NCBI GenBank assembly: GCA_002452315.1
Contig: DKFH01000114.1
Location: 1 to 6,011, forward strand
Direction of reading: 5' to 3'
Length of the DNA stretch: 6,011 nt
Source: Anaerolineaceae bacterium UBA6801
Lineage (GTDB): Bacteria; Chloroflexota; Anaerolineae; Anaerolineales; Anaerolineaceae
Positions 1 through 5,852 of this stretch are shown in pieces. How positions within the stretch are numbered: the first letter of the stretch is position 1; each line of letters opens with the position of its first letter. A program made the translations under genes and the position numbers. The notes beneath the pieces were generated by a model that had not been told where the DNA came from, did no database searches, and saw nothing but the letters and a program-made list of their open reading frames with translations.

Positions 1-10
1 CAATGGGTTT

Positions 11-3000
11 GTGCAACAGGCTCATTTGATAAAAAAAATACTGTTTAAAATATTTACGGTGTTATTTGTAATCGGCTTCATGGCATCGCCGGTTATCGCA
101 CAGGTGATGCTCAGTGAAGCCCCCAGAGACACCCCACCCGAGTTCGTGCCAGCCTCACGGCCCGAGCCGGAATTGCTCCCCCAGGAGATCCTGGATGAAT
201 TTGAGGGGGGGATGTCAATTGAAGAATTCCTGGTACGCAACCAGGGGCCGATTCCGAATGCACTGCTGGATTACGCGGACATCCCGGTTACCGTGGTGGT
301 GCAGCTCGAAAAGCCCTCGCTGATTGAATATGTCAATGAGGATAGCGCTGCCAGAAGCAACGTAAGGCAGCAGAGCGACTATGTCGCCAAGCTAGAGACT
401 GACCAGGCTGATGTTTTAGGACAGATCATGGCTGCCCGGAGCGGCGAGGTGACGCAGATTGGGGCGGCATTTACCAAGACGTTGAATGGTTTTATGCTGC
501 AAGTTCCGGCCAATGCCATCAATGACATTCGCGCCATCCCCGGTGTGAAATCCGTGACCCGCGCCCCTGAGCACGAGCTTAATTTGAGCGCCAGTGTGCC
601 CTTGATCGGTGCGAATGGTGTGTGGACGGATCTAGGCGCCACCGGTAAGGGCATCACGATTGCCATCATCGACACCGGTATAGACTACACCCATGCCATG
701 CTGGACGGGTCAGGCAACCTTGCCGATTATGCGGACAACGATCCGGATATTATCGAGGACGGGACCTTCCCAACGGCTAAAGTGATCGGGGGATATGACT
801 TTGCAGGTTCTAACTATGATGCCAGCGGCACTTACGGCAGCCCTGTTCCTGTGCCCGATCCAGACCCGCTGGACGAAAACGGTCACGGCACGCATGTGGC
901 CTCGACATCGGCAGGGGTGGGTATTGGCTGGGGCCCTGGTGTGGCGCCAGATGCCAAGCTGTATGCCCTCAAGGTCTTTGGACAGCAGGGTTCGACCAAC
1001 CTGGTATTGCATGCCATTGAGTGGGCCATGGACCCCAACGGACTGGGTCACGTCAACGAGCCGGTGGATGTGATCAATATGTCCCTGGGTTCAAGTTTTG
1101 GCCCTGCGGATGTCAATGATCCTGAGTACCAGGCGGTTGAGAACGCCACCTCTATTGGCGTGACGGTGGTTGCCTCAGCGGGCAATGCCGGAAACAACGC
1201 CTACATTGTCGGGTCGCCCTCCACTGCGGATTCGGCCATTTCTGTGGCGGCATCCACAACGGGCTTCCAGACGGCGCCGTTTATTGAATATCGTGTACCT
1301 GCAGATTATGTTTATTACTTCCCACTCTTTATGAGTGATTCAACAATGCCTGCTGATGGAAATCACCAGGCACGACAGAGTCGATCGTTAGAACGGATTC
1401 CTTACACACCAAGCACCAACCCCTTCTTAACGTCAATTACGGGGGACCTGGTGGATGTTGAGAGCTTAGATGTTGCAGCGACTTTCTGTGATGTTGATGT
1501 TACAGGTCTCGAAGGGACGCCTTTAGATGGTGATATTGCTTTGATCTCACGCGGTGCGTGTACGTTTGCTGAAAAACTAAACAATGCTGAGGAATTTGGG
1601 GCTGTTGCAGCGGTCATCTACAATAACACGACCGGGATTATTTCGATGGATGCCTCAGGTTCTACTCTCCCGGCGGGTTCCATTTTGCAATCGGATGGAT
1701 TGTTGTTAAAAGGATTGGCGCCGATTGAGATCTCCATCGGCCCGGATTCAAATGTGGATACATTTGTCTCTGACGATCCACCCGATACGATTGCTACCTT
1801 CTCATCACGGGGCCCGCGTGGCTTTGACTCAAAGCTCAAGCCTGAGATCACAGCACCCGGTGTGTCGATCTTTGCTGCCGATATGGGTAGCGGCAACCTG
1901 GGTACGGGCATGAGCGGCACCTCGATGTCCGCGCCGCATATTGCCGGCGTGGCAGCCCTGCTGGCTGAGGCACACCCCGAATGGGACCCTGTGCATATTA
2001 AAGCCGCCATGATGAACACCGCGGTTGACCTGGTGGACGGTACGATCATTCCACGGCATGGTGCCGGTCGGGTGGATGCATTGGCGGCCGCCACGACGAA
2101 CGTGGTCGCTTATGCGGACCCGAAACTGGTCAGCCTGAGCTGGGGCTTGATTGAAGTCTTTGATACCTACACCGATACCCAGACGATCACCTTACGCAAT
2201 TTTGGTGATACAGCCGTGTCCTATGATGTAGGCGTTACCTTCACTTCCGCTGAGGCTGGCGCAACCCTGACGCCTGCTGTGGCATCCGTCACTGTGCCCG
2301 CATTTGGTGCGGTCGGTGTGGATGTGACCCTGGAACTGGATGCGACCTTGTTGCCGATAGATATTGGTGACCATGAAGAATATTATGGTTTCGTCACCCT
2401 TGAAGGCCCCACAGAGACTTTACGGGTGCCGTTTTACTTTGTGCCCCGACCGTACACCGAACTGGTGGAAGTGGAATCCAAGACCACCTTTGCTGCTGAT
2501 GATTTCGGATATGTGGATTTGGATCAGACCGGTCCTGTGCCATCTAACCTGTGGGCTTTCCCGGTTTCACTGGTTTCACCACAAAATCCGGCTGTGCTGG
2601 ACGCGGCTGACCTGCGCTATGTGGGCATGGATTATGGGTGGTACCAACCAGGTTTGGGTGACATTTTTATCCCACACTTTGCCATGTGGGGCGGCTCGCA
2701 TGTCAACCAACCCTTCTTCAACGAAGTTGATCTGTACATCGATACGCCTTATGGCAGCCTGGTGAATTTCAATTACAACTTGGGGTGGTTTACAGGCGCA
2801 GGACATAATAACCAGTGGGTGGTGGTCCAAATAGATTTCGGTGATGGTGAGCTTTACTTAGGCAGCCCATACCTTATTTTTGCTGATTACAATTCGGGCT
2901 TCCAGGAATGGTATCTGCCTGCAGCATGGCAATGGGTTTTGGATGAGTTTGAGTATGAAGTTGTCAGTTTTGACTGGAATGGCAGCTTTGATTACGCTGG

Positions 3001-3865
3001 TGCATCCCGTTTTGACATCACTAAACCCCCGATTGATTGGTACCTATTAGATGAAACCTGGTCTACATGGTTATTGGATCCGTTTGATGAACCGGTGTCA
3101 CTTGTCTTTGAGATTAATGACCTGGATGGATATGTTTACAGCGACATCGCGGGAATCATGCTGGTGGATTATTTTGGTAAGCCGGGTGCCGGCCAATCCT
3201 ATTTCTGGCCGCTGGAGGTGACCGAGATTTACGCCTACCTGCAGGTGGCCCATTTGGCGCCCTTTGCCGAGGACGCGGGCGTGACGATTACCCTGAACGG
3301 CGCACCAGCCCTGACGGACTTTGGCTATGGGGACTCGACGGAATATATTCCACTATTTGCTGGTGAATACGATGTTGAAGTGATCCCGACTGGTGGAACG
3401 GAAGCAGCTATTTCCGGGACCATTGAACTGTTAGGGGACACCTATTACACCGCCCTGGCGGTGGGCGATGGGGTCAACCAGGCATTGGGTTTGATATTGC
3501 TGGAAGACGACCTGACCCCGCCTGAAGCAGGTAAATTCCACTTGCGGCTGGGCCATCTGGCGCCTTTTGCGTCTGTTGCAGCCACGGCGGACATTCGCTT
3601 ACAGGACGGTACACCGGTGCTGCTGGATGTTGACTTTAGCGACGTGACCGAGTTTATCCCTCTGGATGCTGGCGAGTACGACCTGACCATCACCACACCT
3701 GGCGGCGGTACGGTCTTAATCGATCCGGTACCGGTGATCTTTGCTGAGGGAGATATTGTCTCAGCCTTTGCGACAGGTGAGGGTGTGAACCAACCCTTAG
3801 GCGTATTTGCATTACCTGCTGGTGAGCTTGGTTTCTTCCTACCGCTTGAGGTAAGTGTGGATTAA
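11..3865 (+). CDS. Secreted Vpr-like subtilisin-family (S8) serine protease with I9 propeptide, PA domain and two DUF4397-like repeats
   Basis: Predicted extracellular endopeptidase of 1284 residues. Residues 7-30 form a signal peptide (KK, hydrophobic core, cleavage probably after SPVIA). Residues about 90-188 look like an I9 propeptide. The catalytic domain shows Asp221 (IIDTGID), His292 (GHGTH), oxyanion Asn392 (SAGNAGN) and Ser638 (GTSMSAPH), so it should be active. A PA domain (about 470-575) is inserted before the Ser motif; its Cys493 and Cys517 are the only cysteines in the protein and probably pair. Residues about 700-815 are Fn3-like. Residues 820-1065 are aromatic-rich, beta-like and unassigned. 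Two DUF4397-like repeats end the protein. The GTG at 11 is the first start seen, but the frame is open to the window edge and no Shine-Dalgarno is visible; TTG at 26 or a start outside the window are alternatives. The domain order resembles Bacillus Vpr plus C-terminal extensions. The stop may be premature (see 3866-3895). Confidence 0.93.
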   Translation: MQQAHLIKKILFKIFTVLFVIGFMASPVIAQVMLSEAPRDTPPEFVPASRPEPELLPQEILDEFEGGMSIEEFLVRNQGPIPNALLDYADIPVTVVVQLEKPSLIEYVNEDSAARSNVRQQSDYVAKLETDQADVLGQIMAARSGEVTQIGAAFTKTLNGFMLQVPANAINDIRAIPGVKSVTRAPEHELNLSASVPLIGANGVWTDLGATGKGITIAIIDTGIDYTHAMLDGSGNLADYADNDPDIIEDGTFPTAKVIGGYDFAGSNYDASGTYGSPVPVPDPDPLDENGHGTHVASTSAGVGIGWGPGVAPDAKLYALKVFGQQGSTNLVLHAIEWAMDPNGLGHVNEPVDVINMSLGSSFGPADVNDPEYQAVENATSIGVTVVASAGNAGNNAYIVGSPSTADSAISVAASTTGFQTAPFIEYRVPADYVYYFPLFMSDSTMPADGNHQARQSRSLERIPYTPSTNPFLTSITGDLVDVESLDVAATFCDVDVTGLEGTPLDGDIALISRGACTFAEKLNNAEEFGAVAAVIYNNTTGIISMDASGSTLPAGSILQSDGLLLKGLAPIEISIGPDSNVDTFVSDDPPDTIATFSSRGPRGFDSKLKPEITAPGVSIFAADMGSGNLGTGMSGTSMSAPHIAGVAALLAEAHPEWDPVHIKAAMMNTAVDLVDGTIIPRHGAGRVDALAAATTNVVAYADPKLVSLSWGLIEVFDTYTDTQTITLRNFGDTAVSYDVGVTFTSAEAGATLTPAVASVTVPAFGAVGVDVTLELDATLLPIDIGDHEEYYGFVTLEGPTETLRVPFYFVPRPYTELVEVESKTTFAADDFGYVDLDQTGPVPSNLWAFPVSLVSPQNPAVLDAADLRYVGMDYGWYQPGLGDIFIPHFAMWGGSHVNQPFFNEVDLYIDTPYGSLVNFNYNLGWFTGAGHNNQWVVVQIDFGDGELYLGSPYLIFADYNSGFQEWYLPAAWQWVLDEFEYEVVSFDWNGSFDYAGASRFDITKPPIDWYLLDETWSTWLLDPFDEPVSLVFEINDLDGYVYSDIAGIMLVDYFGKPGAGQSYFWPLEVTEIYAYLQVAHLAPFAEDAGVTITLNGAPALTDFGYGDSTEYIPLFAGEYDVEVIPTGGTEAAISGTIELLGDTYYTALAVGDGVNQALGLILLEDDLTPPEAGKFHLRLGHLAPFASVAATADIRLQDGTPVLLDVDFSDVTEFIPLDAGEYDLTITTPGGGTVLIDPVPVIFAEGDIVSAFATGEGVNQPLGVFALPAGELGFFLPLEVSVD
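1418..1735 (+). other. PA (protease-associated) domain inserted in the S8 catalytic domain
   Basis: Residues about 470-575 of the protease. The hallmark is the segment DGDIALISRGACTFAEKL followed by an Ala/Gly-rich strand and IYNN, as in PA domains of Vpr-type and plant subtilases, where the domain sits between the oxyanion Asn and the catalytic Ser and is thought to affect substrate access. Both cysteines of the whole protein lie here. The DNA is poorer in G+C than the flanks (26 of 60 in 1561-1620 against 40 of 60 in 901-960). Confidence 0.85.
3230..3811 (+). repeat. Two tandem DUF4397-like repeats at the protease C-terminus
   Basis: Residues about 1074-1166 and 1175-1267 align with each other. 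Both contain HLAPFA near the start (1081-1086 and 1182-1187), an E-Y/F-I-P-L-x-A-G-E-Y-D core (1111-1121 and 1214-1224) and end with G-D/E-GVNQ-x-LG (1152-1160 and 1256-1264). The pattern R/V-x-x-H-L-x-P followed by a strand with GxY fits DUF4397, a beta-sandwich module of secreted bacterial proteins with no settled function; cell-surface or carbohydrate contact is a guess. The copies are diverged at DNA level, so this is an old duplication. Confidence 0.75.
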
Positions 3866-3895
3866 ACGATATTCTTACCGCTCGTGGTGCGCTAA
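3866..3895 (+). other. In-frame remnant of a C-terminal tail after the protease stop codon
   Basis: Directly after the TAA at 3863-3865, and in the same frame, nine codons read TIFLPLVVR and are followed by a second TAA at 3893-3895. The protein itself ends GFFLPLEVSVD. The FLPLVVR tail matches the short F/Y-L-P-L-x-x-R ends I recall from many secreted Anaerolineae proteins. The simplest reading is that the first TAA arose by a point mutation or a sequencing error and that the natural protein is 10 residues longer. Readthrough is possible but nothing in the sequence demands it. Confidence 0.6.
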
Positions 3896-3915
3896 ACCAA
3901 CCCCCTATGCAATAA

Positions 3916-3947
3916 AAAGGAGGCTGTCCGCAAGGGCAGCCTCTTTT
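3916..3947 (+). terminator. Intrinsic terminator, probably bidirectional
   Basis: Arms 3920-3929 and 3934-3943 form a 10-bp stem (GAGGCTGTCC with GGGCAGCCTC, one T-G wobble) closed by a GCAA tetraloop, a GNRA-type loop. TTTT follows at 3944-3947, and the stem can extend by pairing AAAG (3916-3919) with it. On the opposite strand the stem has one A-C mismatch but is followed, after one extra C, by TTTTT. It lies between the convergent genes and can end both transcripts. Confidence 0.88.
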
Positions 3948-3951
3948 ATGT

Positions 3952-3979
3952 TAGCTGGTAGCGGGTAGCTGGTAGCGGG
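3952..3979. repeat. Heptamer tandem repeat, four units
   Basis: Two perfect copies of the 14-mer TAGCTGGTAGCGGG, which itself is two heptamers differing at one base (TAGCTGG and TAGCGGG). A fifth partial unit (TAG) runs into the hairpin that follows. It resembles the short heptanucleotide repeats found between genes in several bacterial groups. It is noncoding and lies between the terminator and the hairpin. Confidence 0.85.
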
Positions 3980-4013
3980 TAGGTCACGCTTCCAGCGTGA
4001 CAAAAAAACTACC
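3978..4013. repeat. Intergenic inverted repeat (hairpin with A7 bulge)
   Basis: GTCACGCT (3983-3990) and AGCGTGAC (3994-4001) are perfect inverted arms around TCC. An outer stem pairs GGTAG (3978-3982) with CTACC (4009-4013), leaving seven A bases (4002-4008) as a one-sided bulge. No T-run follows the stem on either strand, so it does not read as a terminator. It joins directly to the heptamer repeat, which suggests one composite dispersed intergenic element, perhaps REP-like. Confidence 0.65.
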
Positions 4014-4030
4014 TCCTCACCCTTCACCGC

Positions 4031-4762
4031 TTAAATAAATATGACCGCATTGGAGTCATCCGAGGCGGCCAGCATGGTGGCCACACCGACGATCTCGATG
4101 CCCTCGATCAGCTCTTCGTGCTTGATGCCCATCAGGTCCATCGACATCTGGCAGGCCTGGATGCGGACGCCGTTGTCGATGGCGGTCTGCAGCATTTCCG
4201 GCAGCGAGGCGACGTTTTTCTTTTTCATGATGCTTTTGATCATGGCCGTGCCCATGCCGGCCATGTGCATTTGCGAGAGCCTGGCCTTGTGGGTGCCGCG
4301 CGGCATCATCCAGCCGAACATCCGCTCGACCAGGTTCTTTTTGACCTTGACGGGTTCATTTTTGCGCAGCAGGTTCAGACCCCAAAAGGTAAAGAACATC
4401 GATACCTGGTGTCCGGAGGCGATCACGCCGTTGGCGATGATGCAGCCGGCGATGGCCTTATCGAGGTCGCCGGAGAAGATCACCATGGTCTTGTTTTTAC
4501 CCAGTGCAGCCCCGATTTCAGCTTTTTTGGCGGTGCCCTTTTGGATTTTGGCCACGATCATCCCGCCTTCGGTATCCACGGAGAGCAGGCGGTTGCCGGT
4601 TGAGTTAGCCCACGCTTCCACGTCGCTGGTAAAGCCGAAGTCGGTGGCCTGGACGGTGACCACGTCGCCGTCCTGCACCTCTTTGATCTTGTTATACAGT
4701 TTGAGGATTGGCCCCGGGCACTGTAGCCCGCAGGCATCGACGGTGAATTCCTGCCCAGTCAT
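4031..4762 (-). CDS. TusA-DsrE2 sulfur-carrier region (C-terminal part of the disrupted fusion)
   Basis: Residues 1-77 are a TusA-like sulfur carrier with VDACGLQCPGP; Cys15 in the CPxP motif is the expected persulfide-carrying residue and Cys11 is an extra one. Residues about 88-243 are a DsrE2 domain: IFSGDLDKAIAG, FFTFWGLNLLRK (123-134), the MMP and MHMAGMG motifs, and CQMSMDLMGI with Cys204, a conserved candidate sulfur-binding residue. The open frame continues upstream into rhodanese without a break until the amber codon, so this is most likely not an independent gene. The ATG at 4762 has no well placed Shine-Dalgarno (nearest GAGG about 17 bases away), so separate translation would be weak. 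All motifs are intact. TusA and DsrE families pass persulfide sulfur between proteins in the cytoplasm. Confidence 0.85.
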   Translation of the reverse strand: MTGQEFTVDACGLQCPGPILKLYNKIKEVQDGDVVTVQATDFGFTSDVEAWANSTGNRLLSVDTEGGMIVAKIQKGTAKKAEIGAALGKNKTMVIFSGDLDKAIAGCIIANGVIASGHQVSMFFTFWGLNLLRKNEPVKVKKNLVERMFGWMMPRGTHKARLSQMHMAGMGTAMIKSIMKKKNVASLPEMLQTAIDNGVRIQACQMSMDLMGIKHEELIEGIEIVGVATMLAASDDSNAVIFI

Positions 4763-4939
4763 GGCGGTGGCTGGCGGGACCTCTCTCAGCTCCTCGCGGC
4801 TGTCAATGGTGACATGCTCGTAGACGTCAAAATTGGATTGGCGGCCAACGGCATGGGAATAGGTTTTATAGCCGCCGGTGAGGTTGTAGGCGTCAAAACC
4901 CAGCTGGTTGAGGGCGCGGGTGGCAAAGTAGGAGCGCTA
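4763..4939 (-). other. Amber codon in the rhodanese active-site loop and in-frame sequence linking to TusA
   Basis: TAG (4939-4937) follows the codons for CQTG; the next 58 in-frame codons begin RSYFATRALNQLGF and include NLTGGYKTYSHA, the normal end of a rhodanese domain (Cys-x-x-Gly-x-Arg loop, then G-F-x-x-x-N-L-x-G-G). They then form a linker into the TusA start. The stop replaces exactly the variable fifth loop position. A CAG (Gln) or TTG/CTG (Leu) codon there would restore a normal domain. Confidence 0.85.
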
Positions 4940-5785
4940 CCCGGTCTGGCAGTAGACCAATACGGGGCGGTCCTTGGGGATTTCGTTGACCATCTCGCGC
5001 AGGTGCTGCAGGGGGATATGAAGGGCGCCGTCGATCATGCCCAGGGCTAACTCTTCAGGCAGGCGCACATCCAGGATGGTGGTCGCGTGGCGATCGAGCC
5101 GGTCGACCTGGTCCCAGGTCATGACTTTGGCGTCGCCGAGCAGGACGTTGGCGGCGGTGAAGCCCAGGATATTGACCGGGTCACGGGCTGAGCCGAAGGG
5201 CGGGGCATAGGACAGTTCGAGTTCTTCCAAATCGAAGACAGACAGCCCGCCACCCATGGCGGTGGCAATCACGTCAATGCGTTTGTCGACGCCCTCCAGC
5301 CCGATGAAGCCGCCGCCGACGACGACAGCGCGGGCGGGTTTCTTCTGGTCCACGTAGGCTTTGATGGCGTCCATGTCGGGCAGGTTGCGCAGGGTGAAAA
5401 CGCCCGGCAGGCTCACACCGGGCAGGGGCGGGATGATCGGGGCCGCGCCGGGCGACAGCACCAGTTTGTCGTAGGATTCTTTGTAGGTTTGGCTGGTTTG
5501 CAGGTCACGCACAGTGACGGTTTTCTCGGCGCGGTTGATGCGGATCACCTCGTTGTTGACCCGCGCATCGATATTGAGCAGGGCTTTGAGGTCCTGGGGC
5601 GTGACCACCAATAGCTTTTCTCGATCCTGGATGACCTCTCCGATGTGGTAGGGTAGGCCGCAGTTGGCAAAGGACACATAGGGCCCTCGCTCGAGCATGA
5701 GGATTTCGGCATGTTCGTCCATGCGCCGCAGTCGGGCTGCGGTACTGGCCCCGCCGGCAACACCGCCAATGATGACAGTTTTCAT
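4937..5785 (-). CDS. N-terminal fragment: truncated CoA-disulfide-reductase-like flavoprotein plus most of a rhodanese domain
   Basis: 282 residues before the amber stop. Residues 1-15 carry the FAD-binding loop (IIGGVAGGAS). Cys42 in SFANCGLPYHIG matches the catalytic Cys of CoA-disulfide reductases (Cys43 in Staphylococcus aureus). Residues 154-164 (VVVGGGFIGLE) start a second Rossmann fold that stops at once. Residues 165-213 (GVDKRIDVIATAM, then DLEELELSYAPPFGSARDPVN) belong to the C-terminal dimerisation region of the family. Residues 219-282 are rhodanese, with LDVR at 238-241 and catalytic Cys279 in VYCQTG. ATG at 5785 has AGGAG (5798-5794) eight bases upstream, so this start is well supported. 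As written, the product has a broken reductase and a rhodanese lacking the end of its active-site loop and final helices. Confidence 0.8.
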   Translation of the reverse strand: MKTVIIGGVAGGASTAARLRRMDEHAEILMLERGPYVSFANCGLPYHIGEVIQDREKLLVVTPQDLKALLNIDARVNNEVIRINRAEKTVTVRDLQTSQTYKESYDKLVLSPGAAPIIPPLPGVSLPGVFTLRNLPDMDAIKAYVDQKKPARAVVVGGGFIGLEGVDKRIDVIATAMGGGLSVFDLEELELSYAPPFGSARDPVNILGFTAANVLLGDAKVMTWDQVDRLDRHATTILDVRLPEELALGMIDGALHIPLQHLREMVNEIPKDRPVLVYCQTG

Positions 5786-5793
5786 TAGGTTTG

Positions 5794-5798
5794 CTCCT
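5794..5798 (-). promoter_or_regulatory. Shine-Dalgarno of the flavoprotein gene
   Basis: AGGAG on the minus strand, eight bases before ATG 5785. It fixes the start of the sulfur-transfer gene, together with the FAD-binding loop that begins within the first ten residues. Confidence 0.85.
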
Positions 5799-5799
5799 G

Positions 5800-5818
5800 G
5801 TCATATCGATGGTATGAC
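5800..5818. promoter_or_regulatory. Inverted repeat GTCATA-N7-TATGAC in the leader
   Basis: Perfect 6-bp arms (5800-5805 and 5813-5818) around seven bases that include part of the palindrome ATCGAT. It lies just upstream of the Shine-Dalgarno and downstream of the proposed -10. It could be an operator or a small leader hairpin; the regulator is unknown. Confidence 0.45.
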
Positions 5819-5828
5819 ATAGCGTAAT

Positions 5829-5844
5829 TGTGATAAATTTCACC
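5829..5844. promoter_or_regulatory. CRP-like palindrome TGTGA-N6-TCACC
   Basis: TGTGATAAATTTCACC matches nine of ten positions of the Escherichia coli CRP consensus TGTGA-N6-TCACA. If the TATAAT box just upstream is the real -10, the site covers the transcription start and would favour repression. A CRP/FNR-family regulator is an inference from the motif only. The larger imperfect dyad TGATA-AATTT...AAATT-A-TATCA (5831-5855) overlaps both this site and the -10. Confidence 0.45.
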
Positions 5845-5846
5845 AA

Positions 5847-5852
5847 ATTATA
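5847..5852 (-). promoter_or_regulatory. Candidate -10 box of the flavoprotein gene
   Basis: Perfect TATAAT on the minus strand, giving a leader of about 55 bases to the ATG at 5785. At 17 bases spacing the -35 position reads ATGATT, a poor match, so the promoter may need help or may be one of several in this A+T-rich stretch. Confidence 0.5.

Larger units (their letters stand above)
4031..5785 (-). pseudogene. Disrupted CoA-disulfide-reductase-like / rhodanese / TusA / DsrE2 fusion gene
   Basis: From ATG at 5785 to TAA at 4031 the frame is continuous over 585 codons except for one TAG (4937-4939). Domains in order: FAD-binding half of a CoA-disulfide-reductase-type enzyme, remnant of its C-terminal region, rhodanese, TusA, DsrE2. 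The family is a cytoplasmic sulfur-transfer fusion that I recall at about 800-830 residues. Two lesions are seen: the amber codon in the rhodanese active-site loop, and an abrupt jump from the second nucleotide-binding motif (GGGFIGLE) to GVDKRIDV, which in relatives lies some 200-250 residues further on. The deleted part would include the NAD(P)H-binding body and the rest of the FAD domain, so reductase activity should be lost. Motifs elsewhere are intact, so the decay is recent or the lesions are assembly or base-call errors. Confidence 0.78.

Noticed and set aside
710..1051. Minus-strand open frame of 113 codons inside the protease gene, and similar ones at 1618-2094 and 379-675.
   Set aside because: They lie wholly within a confirmed catalytic-domain coding sequence and have no family-like motifs or promoter context.
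3952..3979. Tandem repeat considered as a CRISPR fragment.
   Set aside because: Units are seven bases with no spacers and no cas genes nearby.
3983..4001. Perfect hairpin considered as the terminator of the minus-strand gene.
   Set aside because: On the minus strand the T7 run precedes the stem rather than follows it, and on the plus strand A7 follows; the stem at 3916-3947 is the better terminator.
4041..4823. Plus-strand open frame of 260 codons across the TusA-DsrE2 region (also 4118-4603 in another frame).
   Set aside because: The minus strand there encodes intact TusA and DsrE2 motifs; the plus-strand translations show no recognisable domain and are a by-product of G+C-rich codons on the opposite strand.
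4937..4939. Stop codon in the rhodanese loop considered as selenocysteine or pyrrolysine insertion.
   Set aside because: Selenocysteine uses TGA, not TAG. Pyrrolysine at this loop position is not known for rhodaneses, and no pyl genes or recoding structure are visible in the window.
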